From Chersky-840 sp963838775 (GTDB lineage: Bacteria; Actinomycetota; Acidimicrobiia; Acidimicrobiales; UBA8190): a stretch of 64,000 nucleotides of DNA. The notes below the pieces were generated by a model, which worked only from the letters and a program-made list of their open reading frames with translations, searched no databases and was not told the DNA's origin. Positions within the stretch are counted from its first letter, which is position 1; each line of letters starts with the position of its first letter. The stretch spans positions 186,001 to 250,000 of the forward strand of contig CAWISP010000026.1 in the NCBI GenBank assembly GCA_963838775.1, written 5' to 3'. Positions 45,315 through 55,354 of the stretch are shown in pieces. Made by a program: the position numbers and the translations under genes.

Positions 45315-46862
45315 ATGGTGGGGACCATGGCACGTCTATGGCGAACGAGACTTGCACGGCGGCTAGGGCCACTCCTCGCTCTTCTCCTGATGTCGACCAC
45401 ACTGAGCGCCTGTTTGGGGTGGTACCCCCAGCTTTCAGCCACCGACGGTTCATCGCTGAGCGCGATCTCCTGCCCGAGTGCGTCTGAGTGCTTCGCGGTG
45501 GGGTCGAACTCCTCCGGAAACGCAATCGTGGAGCAGACGACCAATGGAGGCGGCCAGTGGGTGGCGGACACCGACGGGGTCAGCGGCCTGGGGCTCGACG
45601 CGATCTCGTGTGCGGATGCTGATCACTGTGTCGCCGTGGGTGGGGTGAGCCAGGGTGGCATCATCGGCCCGTCCAATTCGGTGCTCGTCACGACCGACGG
45701 TGGGACGAACTGGGAAGCCTCGACAGTCTCGTCCGTGGACGGCTATCTGACCTCGGTGTCGTGCTCCGATGCCGAGCAGTGCTGGGCCACCGCGGCGGTC
45801 GGGATCGTGGGCGCGAGCAGCGTGATCGTCACCACGGATGGTGGGACGTCGTGGACGACGCTGCCTTGGAGCGCACCTCCGCTCCCTGCCGACCAGACCC
45901 AGCCGATGACCTCAGAACTCAATGCCATTACGTGTACCGCGACAAATGACTGCCTGGCGGTAGGGCAAGCTTCGTACGAGACAGCTCTCACACCTCCAAT
46001 CGAGACCGAAGGGGTGATCTCCACCACCAGCGACGGGGGCCAGACCTGGCAGTCACAGCTGATTTCAGCCAATGACATAACCGGCATCTCCTGTCCGAAT
46101 GCTGACGAATGCGTGGCTGTTGGACAGAACACTGTGGTTGCCGGACAGGCTAGTACCGACAGTGCGTACCAAATCGTCACGACTGATGGGGCAGCGACAT
46201 GGACCGTGTCCACCCTTGCCAGCGGGGCTCAGCTGTCTGGAGGCAACGCTCCTGCCATCAATGCGATCTCATGCGCTGACACCCTTCATTGCGTCGCCGT
46301 GGGCGTAGTCTTCAACAGCAACAAGTATGAGACGGCCGTCATCACCACGTCCGATGGTGGCGCGACCTGGTCGAACCAGGCGACCTCAGTCCCAACCGGT
46401 GCGCCCCTTGAAGGGGTTGACTGCGTGACATTTTCAACTTGTTGGGCGGTGGGCTTCACATCCAGCGGGTCCGTCGTCATCCACACCATCAACAGTGGCG
46501 TTGCCTGGCCATCGGTGAGCGGCATCAGTCCCAATCAGGGAACGTTCGGTGGGGGCATCCCAGTGACCATCACCGGTGCAGGATTCGAGGCCGGCACCCC
46601 CAGCGTGCAATTCGGCTCGATGTCCGCCACCGACATCGCGGTGGTCTCTGGCTCCGAGATCACCGCGATCGTCCCACCCAGCGCTTTTCCAGGAGAGGAC
46701 TCGACGGTGGACGTGACGGTCACCAACCCTCTCGGAACGAGCCCGGTGAACGCCGACGATCAATACTCCTATCAGGGTCAAAGTTCAGACAGCATGGCTG
46801 AGGCCACGGTGCTGCCTCTGGGAAATCTGCTCATCGATTGGCTGCGATCGACCAAGCTGTAA
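45315..46862 (+). CDS. Secreted beta-propeller (BNR/Ycf48-like) lipoprotein with IPT/TIG domain
   Basis: 515 aa. N-terminal signal PLLALLLMSTTLSACLG (lipobox LSAC). About seven repeats with SxISCPSA.ECFAVG and TTDGGTNW. Each carries a Cys pair, as in actinobacterial secreted propellers. Near 400-490 is an IPT/TIG immunoglobulin-like domain: VSGISPNQGTFGGGIPVTIT, GAGF.AGTPSVQFG. It probably functions at the cell surface in binding or matrix contact. Two ATGs (45315, 45327) are possible. Confidence 0.85.
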   Translation: MVGTMARLWRTRLARRLGPLLALLLMSTTLSACLGWYPQLSATDGSSLSAISCPSASECFAVGSNSSGNAIVEQTTNGGGQWVADTDGVSGLGLDAISCADADHCVAVGGVSQGGIIGPSNSVLVTTDGGTNWEASTVSSVDGYLTSVSCSDAEQCWATAAVGIVGASSVIVTTDGGTSWTTLPWSAPPLPADQTQPMTSELNAITCTATNDCLAVGQASYETALTPPIETEGVISTTSDGGQTWQSQLISANDITGISCPNADECVAVGQNTVVAGQASTDSAYQIVTTDGAATWTVSTLASGAQLSGGNAPAINAISCADTLHCVAVGVVFNSNKYETAVITTSDGGATWSNQATSVPTGAPLEGVDCVTFSTCWAVGFTSSGSVVIHTINSGVAWPSVSGISPNQGTFGGGIPVTITGAGFEAGTPSVQFGSMSATDIAVVSGSEITAIVPPSAFPGEDSTVDVTVTNPLGTSPVNADDQYSYQGQSSDSMAEATVLPLGNLLIDWLRSTKL

Positions 46863-46875
46863 TGCTGGGGCTGCC

Positions 46876-47724
46876 ATGCCACTCGATCCCGTCGTGCTCG
46901 CCGGTGTCGCCGTCCGACGCGTGGGCTACGGCGCCATGCAGCTGCCCGGGCCGGGCGTGTTCGGCCCGCCCGCCGACCGGGACCAGGCCGTGGCCGTGTT
47001 GCGTCGGGTGGCGGACGCCGGGGTCAACCACATCGACACGGCCCAGTTCTACGGGCCGGTCGTGGCCAATGAGCTCATCCACACCGCCCTTCACCCTTAC
47101 CCCGACGACCTGGTCATCGTGTCCAAGGTGGGAGCCGCCCGCGACGACCGGGGCGGGTGGCTCGGCGCGCAAACACCCGACGAACTGCGAGCCGGCGTGG
47201 AAGCGAACCTGCGCACCCTCGAGCTCGACCGCATCCCGGTGGTCAACCTGCGGCGCCACCCCGAGACCGACGTCCCGCTGACCGAGCAGCTTGACGCCAT
47301 GTTCGCCATGCAGGCCGAGGGCCTGATCGGCGCCGTGGGCCTGAGCAACGTCGCGGTGGACGAGTACGACGCCGCTCGGCGACGCGGCGAAGTGGCGTGT
47401 GTGCAGAACGCTTACAACATCATCGACCGGACGCACCAGCCCCTCCTCGACACCTGCACCACCGACGGCGTCCCCTTCGTGCCGTTCTTCCCCCTCGGCT
47501 CCGCCTTCGCCGCCGACCGCCCGGTCCTGAACACACCCAACGTCCGAACCGCCGCTGCCCGCCTCGGCGTCACCTCCGCCCAGGTGGCCCAGGCCTGGCT
47601 CCTCCACCAGGGCCCCACCGTCCTTCTCATCTCGGGGACCTCCTCCCCCGCCCACCTTGAGGAGAACCTGGCCGTGGAGGACGTCATCCTCGACGCCGAG
47701 GCGCGGGCCCTGCTCGAGGGTTAG
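46876..47724 (+). CDS. Aldo/keto reductase
   Basis: 282 aa TIM-barrel oxidoreductase. Catalytic Asp and Tyr in NHIDTAQFYGP (about 50-60), Lys in VIVSKVG (84), and the fourth site in NLRRHPE, where the usual His is displaced by Arg-Arg-His. NADPH region LLHQGPTVLLISGTSSPAHL near the end. It starts 13 bp after the propeller gene stop, so it may be cotranscribed, though the functions look unrelated. Confidence 0.9.
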   Translation: MPLDPVVLAGVAVRRVGYGAMQLPGPGVFGPPADRDQAVAVLRRVADAGVNHIDTAQFYGPVVANELIHTALHPYPDDLVIVSKVGAARDDRGGWLGAQTPDELRAGVEANLRTLELDRIPVVNLRRHPETDVPLTEQLDAMFAMQAEGLIGAVGLSNVAVDEYDAARRRGEVACVQNAYNIIDRTHQPLLDTCTTDGVPFVPFFPLGSAFAADRPVLNTPNVRTAAARLGVTSAQVAQAWLLHQGPTVLLISGTSSPAHLEENLAVEDVILDAEARALLEG

Positions 47725-47975
47725 AGGTACGACCTGCTGGCGGGGGTCGAGGAGGTGGACAAGGCGCGCCCTGAGCGATCATCCAGAGACTGGACTCGCC
47801 TGCATGATGGACGAGCACCATCCGGTAGTGACGGGTGTTGGGCGACTCGGCGGGACCAGGTGGCCCAGCCGTGAGGGGCCCTCGCCGATCTCAGCCTGAC
47901 CCGGGTCGCGACCGGCCCCACCCGTGCGGTCGGAGAGCGCAGAGACTTCATAGCGAGTACGGAACCAGGGAATGG
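47725..47975. other. Convergent intergenic region
   Basis: About 250 bp without a supported gene. Confidence 0.35.
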
Positions 47976-48743
47976 TCAACGGAGATTCATGCCACCATTG
48001 ACGCTGATCACCTGCCCGTTAATCCACTGGCCGTCGTCCGACATCAGGTGGGCGACCATCGCCGCGATGTCGGTCGGCTCGCCCAGGCGCCAACTCCGAG
48101 TGCGAGCCAGGTAGCGCGCTAACCCCTGCTCCGCTCTGGCACCGGAGACGGTCGGGGTCACCACCACCCCGGGGGCAACAGCATTTGCCCGAATCCGATC
48201 CTTGCCCCATTTCGAGGCGACGTGACGGACCAGGGCACAGATGCCAGCTTTGGCTATGGCGTACGCTGGTCGCTGGGGCTCCCCGATGAACGCCGCGTCG
48301 GATGCTGTGTAGACAAGCACTCCCCCACCACGGTTCACTAGTGCCGGCAGAAAGTGGCGCGTGCACAGGACATGGCCACGTAGGTTCACCGACATGACGT
48401 GGTCAAACGTGTCCATCTCCATTGAAACAATGTCACTGTCCGCTGCCAATGTCGCCGCAGAAAGGTCGGCGGCGTTTGCATGCAGGCCATCGACCCCACC
48501 GAACTGCGAGAGGGCGGTCTCAACAAGGGCCTGCACTGATTGTTCATCGCTTATGTCGACGTGAATTGCTATGGCCCTTCCCCCGTTAGAGTTGATGCGT
48601 TGGGCGACCTCTCTAGCCCCATCGGCATTGAGATCGCCGGTCACGACGCTGGCACCCTCAGCAGCAACGCGCAGACACGTCGCGGTGCCGATTCCACCGG
48701 CTCCACCCGCCACGACGATCACCTTCCCCTCCAGCCCACGCAC
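47976..48743 (-). CDS. Short-chain dehydrogenase/reductase
   Basis: 255 aa. Cofactor motif AGGAGGIG at about 12-19, HANAAD (NNAG-like), catalytic Ser/Tyr/Lys in YTASDAAF and YAIAKAGICAL, and the FabG-like end GQWINGQVISVNGGMNLR. GDLNADG after strand 2 suggests NAD. Substrate unknown. Confidence 0.9.
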   Translation of the reverse strand: MRGLEGKVIVVAGGAGGIGTATCLRVAAEGASVVTGDLNADGAREVAQRINSNGGRAIAIHVDISDEQSVQALVETALSQFGGVDGLHANAADLSAATLAADSDIVSMEMDTFDHVMSVNLRGHVLCTRHFLPALVNRGGGVLVYTASDAAFIGEPQRPAYAIAKAGICALVRHVASKWGKDRIRANAVAPGVVVTPTVSGARAEQGLARYLARTRSWRLGEPTDIAAMVAHLMSDDGQWINGQVISVNGGMNLR

Positions 48744-49034
48744 GGCGTGACACTTTCACAGCGTCCTGGTCGGGGTCAACGGCAGGTGGCGAGCCGCACT
48801 GTTTCCCGTCGCCCGTGATAATGGCAGTCCGCTGTCAGCCGCTACCCAACCCACTCGGCACGTCCCGCCGGATCCCGGAACACAGAAATGTCACGGCCCC
48901 GGTCGGCTCCGGCCCAAGTCCCCGATCGGGACCGACACATGGGCGAGCGGCTCGGGCATCCTGGCTTGCGTACTTGTTCATCGGCGAGAATCGCGGGAGT
49001 GTCCAGCATTGTGGAGCGAGCCTCGGTCAGGGAG
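48744..49034. other. Divergent intergenic region
   Basis: About 290 bp upstream of both the SDR and the GNAT gene. It has CCCGGAACACAGAAATGTCAC near 48873, similar to CCCGGAACACAGCGACATTTC near 49748 after the GNAT gene; these could be flanking repeats. Confidence 0.35.
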
Positions 49035-49532
49035 ATGCCTTTATCCGAAGTGGGGATTCGGATCAGATACTTCCACGAGGCGTCGGATGACTACCTGCTC
49101 GACTTGGGCGTGGACCGCGATCTGCTTCCAGAACCGGAAGCCTGGCAGTCCTTTCATGAGCGAGATTACGAGCGGTCGCTGACGGAGCGAGAGAACTACG
49201 CGCTCCTTTGGGAACTCGATGGTCAGACGGTTGGCTTCAGTTCACTTGACCACATCGTGTTTGGCGAAGAAGCGTTCATGCACCTTCACATCGTCGAGCG
49301 ATCGTGGCGGCGACGAGGCCTCGGTACGAACTTCGTAAAGCTGTCCGCGTCGAAGTACTTCGAGGTATTTGAGCTGAAGTATCTCTATTGCGAGCCGAAT
49401 GCTCTGAATGCAGCACCGAATCGAACCCTCCAGCGAGCTGGATTTACCTACCTATTCAGTCACGAAACGATCCCCGGACCAATCAACTTCCGTCAAGTGA
49501 CAACCCGCTGGGTATTGGAACGGCGTTCCTAA
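49035..49532 (+). CDS. GNAT-family N-acetyltransferase
   Basis: 165 aa from ATG 49035. The acetyl-CoA motif is RSWRRRGLGTNFVKLSASKY, followed by LYCEPNALNAAPNRTLQRAG, typical of GNAT motifs A and B. Substrate unknown. Earlier in-frame starts would give a basic low-complexity leader. Confidence 0.85.
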   Translation: MPLSEVGIRIRYFHEASDDYLLDLGVDRDLLPEPEAWQSFHERDYERSLTERENYALLWELDGQTVGFSSLDHIVFGEEAFMHLHIVERSWRRRGLGTNFVKLSASKYFEVFELKYLYCEPNALNAAPNRTLQRAGFTYLFSHETIPGPINFRQVTTRWVLERRS

Positions 49533-50456
49533 TCGATCGGCCCCAGTTGTTGCCTTCGCTGCTCAGCCGATTGGTTCTGTCCGGGGCCTTGAGCCCGGCG
49601 CACCCGGTTTCCGCCCCGTCATCTTCTGACCCGTCGGATCCACCTGGGGGACCGGGGGTCGGTATCAGCGGGTTCGGAACGGGGAGAGCCCCACCCGGGA
49701 ACTCCGATCATGGGATGCTCGGACCACGAGGGTCCTCGGCCCGACCCGGAACACAGCGACATTTCCCCCCTGGCCAGTTGGAACTCGCTCAGTCGGCAGC
49801 AGACCCGAAGAAACGTGCGTCGCCGAAGGCAAAGACTCCACCGTCCACACTGATGAGCCAGTAGCCATCACCATCAGGGGTCGCGGCGATGCCGACGATT
49901 GGAGTCACTGGGGCAATTCCGAGGCCAGGCAACGAGCCAAAGAACGGTGAAGGCGATATGGGCCCTTGCCCTGCCTGGATCTCTGGAGCGAATACCCCGC
50001 CGTCGATGCCTACGAGCCACAGCCTTGCACCCATGACCGAGGTTGCAACCCCACTGATCTGTGCCGACGGTGTGACACCTCCGGGAAAGTCGATGCTCCC
50101 ATAGTCCTCATTGATGGCCTCTGGATCGCAGGCCTCATTCGGGGGAGGGAGGGAAAGACCGACGCCGAAGGAGCTCACGATGTCATAGCCCAAGGAGCCC
50201 GATGCCGCGGCGATACCGACATCGGGCGCCGGTCCCACGACATAGCCAGGGAGCACAGCGCCCACGGCGGTGACGAGCAGAGGTGTACAGAACGGAGCAT
50301 CACCGAAGGTGAACACCCCGCCATCGGCACCCACGAGCCAGTAGCCACTTCCGAAGTGCGTGGCGGCCATGCTCACGACCCTGTCTGTCAGGCTGACGTG
50401 AGACACCTGCTGTAGCGCACCATCCCACCAGGGCGAGTCAGGAACCCGTAGACCAA

Positions 50457-50882
50457 ATGACCATGACCAATGCATCCTTGGTCGCGCGCGCCCAAAATGG
50501 CGAGGTGCGCGACGACCCCGCGGCGAAGCCGGCGAGACGCCGGTTCACGACCGAGTACAAGCACGCCATCGTGGAGGAGTACGACGCCGCCGCCGAGACC
50601 GGGGCCAAAGGGGCGATCCTGCGCCGGGAGGGCCTGTACACGAGCCACATCGTCGAGTGGCGCCGCGCCCAGGAGGCCGGCGCCCTCGCCGGGCTCGCCC
50701 CCAAGCACCGCAAGAAGCGCTCGTCGGCCGAGCGCGAGCTGCTTCGGGCCAACAAGCGCATCGAGCGCCTCGAAGGCCAGCTCGCCAACCACAAGCAGGC
50801 CCTGGAGATCCAGGGAAAAGCATCGGAGCTCTTGTCGCGGCTGCTGGCCGAGAGTTCGGAGAACGAGGCGGAGCAGCCGTGA
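50457..50882 (+). CDS. IS3-family transposase orfA
   Basis: 141 aa, protein identical to 12130-12555. HTH region ARRRFTTEYKHAIVEEYDAA and coiled coil present. Its stop overlaps the orfB GTG start (GTGA). Confidence 0.9.
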   Translation: MTMTNASLVARAQNGEVRDDPAAKPARRRFTTEYKHAIVEEYDAAAETGAKGAILRREGLYTSHIVEWRRAQEAGALAGLAPKHRKKRSSAERELLRANKRIERLEGQLANHKQALEIQGKASELLSRLLAESSENEAEQP

Positions 50883-51894
50883 TCGAAGAGGCCTTCCGCC
50901 AGATCGAGCCGCTGCTCGGTGTCCAGGGCGCCTGCGGCGCGCTCGGCCGGGCCCGGGCCACGCACTACCGGAGGCTCAAGCCCGGCCGCACGGGCCGGGC
51001 GAAGCCCCGGCCCGTGCCGTCCAACAAGCTTTCCGACGACGAGGTCGCCGCCGTGCTCGACGCGCTGCGGTCGGAGCGCTTCGCCGACCGCTCTCCGGCG
51101 CAGGTGTACTTCACGCTCCTCGACGAGGGCGTCTACCTGGCTTCGGAGTCCAGTTACTACCGGATCCTGCGGTCTCACAACGAGGTGCGGGAACGCCGCC
51201 GCCAGGCCACGCACCCCGCCAAGGTCCGCCCCGAGCTCCTCGCCGGCGCGCCGTTGGTCGTGTGGTCGTGGGACATCACGAAGCTCAAGGGCCCGAAACG
51301 CGGCGTCTACTACGACCTTTACGTGGTGCTCGACATCTTCAGCCGCTACGTCGTGGCCTGGTGCGTGGCGCCGTCGGAGTCCGGCGAGCTCGCCAAGGAG
51401 CTGATCGCCGACGCGGTGGCGCGCCACCAGGTCCCGCCGGACCAGCTCACCATCCACGCCGACCGCGGCTCGTCGATGACGTCGAACCCGGTCACCGAAC
51501 TGCTCACATTCCTCGGCGTGGGACGCAGCCACAGCCGCCCCCACGTTCGAACGACAACCCCTACTCCGAGGCGCAGTTCAAGACGCTGAAGTACTGCCCA
51601 GCGTTCCCCGAGCGATTCGGCTGCATCGAGGACGCCCGAGCGTTCTGCTCGGCATTCTTTGCCTACTACAACCACGAGCACCGGCACTCGGGCATCGGCT
51701 ACCACACGCCGGCCTCGGTGCACTACGGCACCGCCACAGAGGTCCGGTCCCAACGCGCCGAGACCCTCGACGCCGCTTACGCGGCGAACCCCGCCCGGTT
51801 CCGTCACCGTCAGCCGCAGCCGCCGACGCTGCCGACCGTGGCGTGGATCAACGAGCCTGTGCCCGTCGACGAACTTGCACAGAAGGCGTCATAA
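50879..51894 (+). pseudogene. IS3-family transposase orfB with a 1-bp deletion
   Basis: As orfB in copy B1 until SHSRPHV, where ACGTTTCG of B1 is ACGTTCG here. The frame then ends at 51589 as RTTTPTPRRSSRR. The catalytic Glu (in NPYSEAQF) and the C-terminal part lie after the shift and are lost. The copy is therefore probably immobile on its own, although B1 could supply transposase. Confidence 0.88.
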
Positions 51895-52682
51895 GAACGT
51901 GTCTCAAATCGCTTGACAGGTTCCGCGATCGGAGCCCCAGGGACGACACCGAGGTTGGGTAGCGATCCGTCGAAGGTAGCGTCCCCGAAGGCGAACACCC
52001 CACCGTCGGAGGCCACGAGCCAGTACCCACCTCCGTCGGGAGTCGCCGCGATCCCCACGATGGGAGCCGCTGGCACGATGCCGAGGCCGGGAAGCGATCC
52101 CATGAACCGGGCATCACCGAAGCTGTAGACACCCCCGCCCGACTGTGCCAGCCAGTACCCGCCTCCGTCGGGTGTCGGCGCTATCGCTACGAACCTCCCC
52201 GGCGACGTGACCGACGAAGTGACGGTGAACGGCACCGTGAAGGTCGTGAAGCCTGAGGGCGCCGATGCGGTGCAACTCACGGCGAGTTGATACCTGCCGG
52301 GTTCCACGGGCGTGGCCGGTACCGTGCCCACGAAGCTCGGGACGAGGACGCGTTCGCTCCCCTCGCTCCCCCGACCCACGGCGAGACCGACGGCCGACGC
52401 TCCGATCGGTTCGAATATCACCGATCCACAACCAGAACTCCTCACGCTGACGGTGATCTCGCTCCCGACAGCCCCTGAGCTGGGTTGCACCGATAGCGAC
52501 GGCGACGCGGCGGTGGCAGCACCGGAAGAGGGCGTCGCCACCACCGTCGCAAGTACCACCGACCCGACGCAGGCCAGACCGAGCAGGCGAGTGAATCGCT
52601 TGGCCACACAACGATCATGTCACCGGCGGCTACCAGCCCGCTCAAAGTTTCAGGTGCGGGACGCCATTAGGCGGACCGAATC

Positions 52683-53243
52683 TCACGTCCTGGTGCCGTA
52701 CCGGAGGTAAACCACGCCACTGTCGAACCGGCGTAGGTCCAGCAATTCGAGATGGAGGTGGAAGTCGCTCGGGAGGGCTCGCTTTCCTCCTCCCACAGAG
52801 ACAGGAGTCACGAAGAGGCGCACCTCGTCGACCAACCCGAGCTTGATGGCCTGGGTCGCGAGGTCGGAACCTCCGACAGTGACGTCACGGGCTGCGGTCG
52901 CCTTGATCTGTCTCACTGCCTCGGCGTCGAAGTGCTGCTCGATCCGCGTCCTGGCGCTGGATGCAACCGGCAGCGTCTTGGAATACACGATCTTGTCGGC
53001 AGCCTGCCATGTCTTCACGAACTCCCGTACGGCGCCGGTCTGGTCAGGGAGGGTGTGCGCGGTCTCCCAGTAGACCATCGTCTCGTACATTCGTCGTCCG
53101 TAGAGATAGGTGCCGACCGGCCGCTCGAGGTCGTTGATGAAGGTGAGCACCTCCTCATCGGGTGCGCTCCAGTCGATGTTGCCGTCTCTGTCCTCGACAT
53201 ATCCATCGAGCGACGTGATCGCCGAGTAGATCACATTGGCCAT
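52683..53243 (-). CDS. RibD C-terminal/dihydrofolate reductase family protein
   Basis: 186 aa from ATG 53243 (MANVIYSAITSLDGYVED). Further blocks are GTYLYGRRMYETMVYWE, KIVYSKTL, DVTVGGSDLATQAI and LVDEVRLFVTPVSVGGGKRA. These are the hallmarks of the RibD-C/YwjB-type DHFR-like family, which binds NADPH; the substrate is unknown. Confidence 0.9.
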   Translation of the reverse strand: MANVIYSAITSLDGYVEDRDGNIDWSAPDEEVLTFINDLERPVGTYLYGRRMYETMVYWETAHTLPDQTGAVREFVKTWQAADKIVYSKTLPVASSARTRIEQHFDAEAVRQIKATAARDVTVGGSDLATQAIKLGLVDEVRLFVTPVSVGGGKRALPSDFHLHLELLDLRRFDSGVVYLRYGTRT

Positions 53244-53270
53244 GGAACTCCTTGTCACGCGCCCTTGCGG

Positions 53271-53942
53271 TTAGAAGTCAATAAAGTACGTAAAGGGGCG
53301 GGTGTCTGGTGTCTCGCTCGTCCGGAGAATCGCCCACGTGTGAAGTCGATCATCGGATGACACCGACTCCACCGTCCAGCCGACATTGCTCACGAAGAAT
53401 CCGGCGGCCCGAACGATCGCGGGCAGCTGGTAGTCATCGACGAACACGACACCGCCCGGACGAAGCAAACGCCCGAGATAGAACAGGTCGACGAACACCC
53501 AGTCGAAGCGATGGTTCCCGTCAACGAAGGCCATGTCGAAGCGTCGACCTTCACCAAGGAACCGAGGCAGGACAGACTGGGACTCTTCGGCATAGTGATC
53601 AACCAGGTCTGTCACCCCCGCTCGGCCCAGAGCCTGAAGTCCGCAGTTTCTGAATCGACTCTCCTGATGGGGATCGATGACCACGTGCCGCCCGTCAGGA
53701 CCGCCGGATCTCAGAAGACCCTCGCAGATGTGCAACGTGGAAACCGCGTAACCGAGCCCGACTTCGATGGTGTGTACAGCGCCCTCTCGGATCACACAGT
53801 CGCGGAGAGCCCCTCCCTCCGAGAGGCTGATGGCGACCGGGAAGAGGTTGTGGATCGACCCATCACCCGCGGCAACGGTCGTGGATTCATGTGCTAGGCG
53901 CTCGATCACCCGACGCAGGCGCCCGACCCTGGTGTGATCCAC
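53271..53942 (-). CDS. Class I SAM methyltransferase (Methyltransf_24)
   Basis: About 223 aa. Motif I EVGLGYAVSTLHICEGL, then HVVIDPHQES, FDMAFVDGNHRFDWVFVDLF and RLLRPGGVVFVDDYQLPAI, typical of the Methyltransf_24 group. I place the start at GTG 53942, but earlier codons in frame exist, and the N-terminus is uncertain. Confidence 0.8.
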   Translation of the reverse strand: MDHTRVGRLRRVIERLAHESTTVAAGDGSIHNLFPVAISLSEGGALRDCVIREGAVHTIEVGLGYAVSTLHICEGLLRSGGPDGRHVVIDPHQESRFRNCGLQALGRAGVTDLVDHYAEESQSVLPRFLGEGRRFDMAFVDGNHRFDWVFVDLFYLGRLLRPGGVVFVDDYQLPAIVRAAGFFVSNVGWTVESVSSDDRLHTWAILRTSETPDTRPFTYFIDF

Positions 53943-54111
53943 AGGTCCATTGTCACGCAGAACGAGAGGGGCGACCGACCACCCGACGGTTCCCGGGGTG
54001 ACCTCCGCTGAAGCGGCTGGGACTGAAACCTGAGCGTCTCTGGGTCGAGCCACGAGATGCGCCGTCAGGCCCCGGGGTCGGGTTGACCGACATCGGTGCG
54101 TTGCCAATGCT
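53943..54111. other. Short intergenic region
   Basis: Nothing specific; the frame of the methyltransferase stays open through it without features. Confidence 0.3.
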
Positions 54112-54492
54112 TCATACGCGCATCTTGGCAAGCACCACCGGGCGTCCCTCGGGATCAGCCAAAACCACAAATCGTCCCCATGACGCTTCCTGGGTCGACC
54201 ACTGCACCGGTACGCCTCGCGCCTCGGCTTCGGCTTGGCAGGCATCGGGGTCCTCGACCGTGAATCGTAGAGCCGCGGCGCCCGCCGGATGACCGGCTGG
54301 AAAGATCCCGCGTTCCTCGTGACCCCGGTCGTTTCGATGCAAGACGATACGATCGGTGCCGTCCCCGACGACAACGATGATCTCGTCCTCGAAGAGCACG
54401 GACAGCCCGAGCAGGTCAGCGTAAAAAGCTCTCGACTCAGCAAGATTCGACACATACAGGATCAGGCTCTCGAACGTGTCCACGCGCATCAT
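54112..54492 (-). CDS. VOC/glyoxalase-family protein
   Basis: 126 aa. TFESLILYVSNLAESRAFYA then DLLGLSVLFEDE (first unit), and RFTVEDPDACQAEAEARGVP, GRFVVLADPEGRPVVL (second unit). One VOC domain of normal length. The usual metal ligands are only partly clear. May serve in resistance or lyase chemistry; substrate unknown. Confidence 0.8.
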   Translation of the reverse strand: MMRVDTFESLILYVSNLAESRAFYADLLGLSVLFEDEIIVVVGDGTDRIVLHRNDRGHEERGIFPAGHPAGAAALRFTVEDPDACQAEAEARGVPVQWSTQEASWGRFVVLADPEGRPVVLAKMRV

Positions 54493-54553
54493 GGAGATGA
54501 TAAGTCGTGGTCAGAGGCGCCCCTCGCGACCAGGGCGCCGTCCCCGGGCGACA

Positions 54554-55354
54554 TCACGATTCTCGATTGATCCTGCCCTTTAGAGCCAACAGCGCCAGCG
54601 ACATGCTGACGACGCCGATGCCGGCCACCGCAGCGAGCCCCTCCATCAAGGTTCGGACCTGCCATTCGGAGGTGATGAGGGATCGCAATGCCCCGAGGAG
54701 GTAGGTGACCGGGTTGTACGTGGCGATTGCCGAGAACCAACCCGTGAGCACCTGCTTGGGCACGACGGCGTCGCTCAGGAAGAACAAGGGAAAGAAGATG
54801 ACGAAAGAGGCACTGACCGCGGCTGGACTTCCCGTCTTGAGGGCCACCGCATAGGGAAGTCCGGTGAAGACCAGTCCCCACAGGGCTGAGAACCCGATGA
54901 AGGCCAACACTCCAGGGGCCCCGGTGACAAACCGAACACCTACCCCAAAGCCGATGGCCAGCACGGGCACACACAGAGCGATGATCACGACCATGTCGGC
55001 CACCATGAGTCCCAGCAGCAGCGCAATTCGCCGTATTGGTGTCATGCAGAGCCGGTCGAAGTACCCACCCTGGATGTCGGTTACCAGAGTCGGGGCTCGC
55101 GACATTCCCGTGACGGCAAAGGCGATGGCCATGGGGATGAGGAAGGCCTTGTAGCTGAATCCCGGTGCACCGCGGGCCAGGTTCTCGAGGGCCCCCAGGT
55201 TCACCGTGTAAAAGAAGGCCGGCACGAGCACGGCGGGGAGTACCGAGGCGGGTTCTCGCGGGATCTGACGCAGGGCGCGCCCGGCAACAGAGCGGGTGTC
55301 GCGAAGAAAGCCACCTTCTCGGGCTCGAATCGAGGGACTGTCGACCGTCCTCAT
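54554..55354 (-). CDS. ABC-2 type permease of a third exporter
   Basis: 266 aa, six helices; FLIPMAIAFAVTGMSRAPTL, GYFDRLCMTPIRRIALLLGL and TYNPVTYLLGALRSLI are ABC-2 family features. It overlaps the stop of the ATPase gene (ATGA) and is coupled to it. With the ATPase it forms a DrrAB-type exporter regulated by the adjacent TetR. Confidence 0.92.
   Translation of the reverse strand: MRTVDSPSIRAREGGFLRDTRSVAGRALRQIPREPASVLPAVLVPAFFYTVNLGALENLARGAPGFSYKAFLIPMAIAFAVTGMSRAPTLVTDIQGGYFDRLCMTPIRRIALLLGLMVADMVVIIALCVPVLAIGFGVGVRFVTGAPGVLAFIGFSALWGLVFTGLPYAVALKTGSPAAVSASFVIFFPLFFLSDAVVPKQVLTGWFSAIATYNPVTYLLGALRSLITSEWQVRTLMEGLAAVAGIGVVSMSLALLALKGRINRES

Larger units (their letters stand above)
50379..51925 (+). 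mobile_element. IS3-family element, copy B2 (1547 bp)
   Basis: Second copy of the B element, opposite in orientation to B1 and nearly identical. Flanked by a 3-bp direct repeat CGA (50376-50378 and 51926-51928), outside the tips CCCTGTC and GGTTCCG. One base shorter than B1 because of a T deletion in orfB at 51546-51547. Inserted in the repeat-protein gene. Confidence 0.92.
49789..52607 (-). pseudogene. Secreted repeat protein gene split by IS copy B2
   Basis: The first part (52607 to 51926) has a signal peptide (LLGLACVGSVVLATVVATPS), a beta domain, then repeats GGYWLAQSGGGVYSFGDARF and GYWLVASDGGVFAFGDATF. It is cut in APIV. The second part (50378 to 49789) continues SMAATHFGSGYWLVGADGGV... 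and ends in GDARFFGSAAD. Removing the IS and one CGA copy restores 1269 bp, 422 aa, exactly in frame. The repeats form a probable beta-propeller exported to the cell surface. Such repeats are frequent in actinobacteria. Confidence 0.9.

Noticed and set aside
53271..54455. 394-codon methyltransferase frame including the region opposite frame to the VOC gene
   Set aside because: The upstream ~170 codons overlap the VOC gene and have no similarity; the methyltransferase fold begins near 53942.
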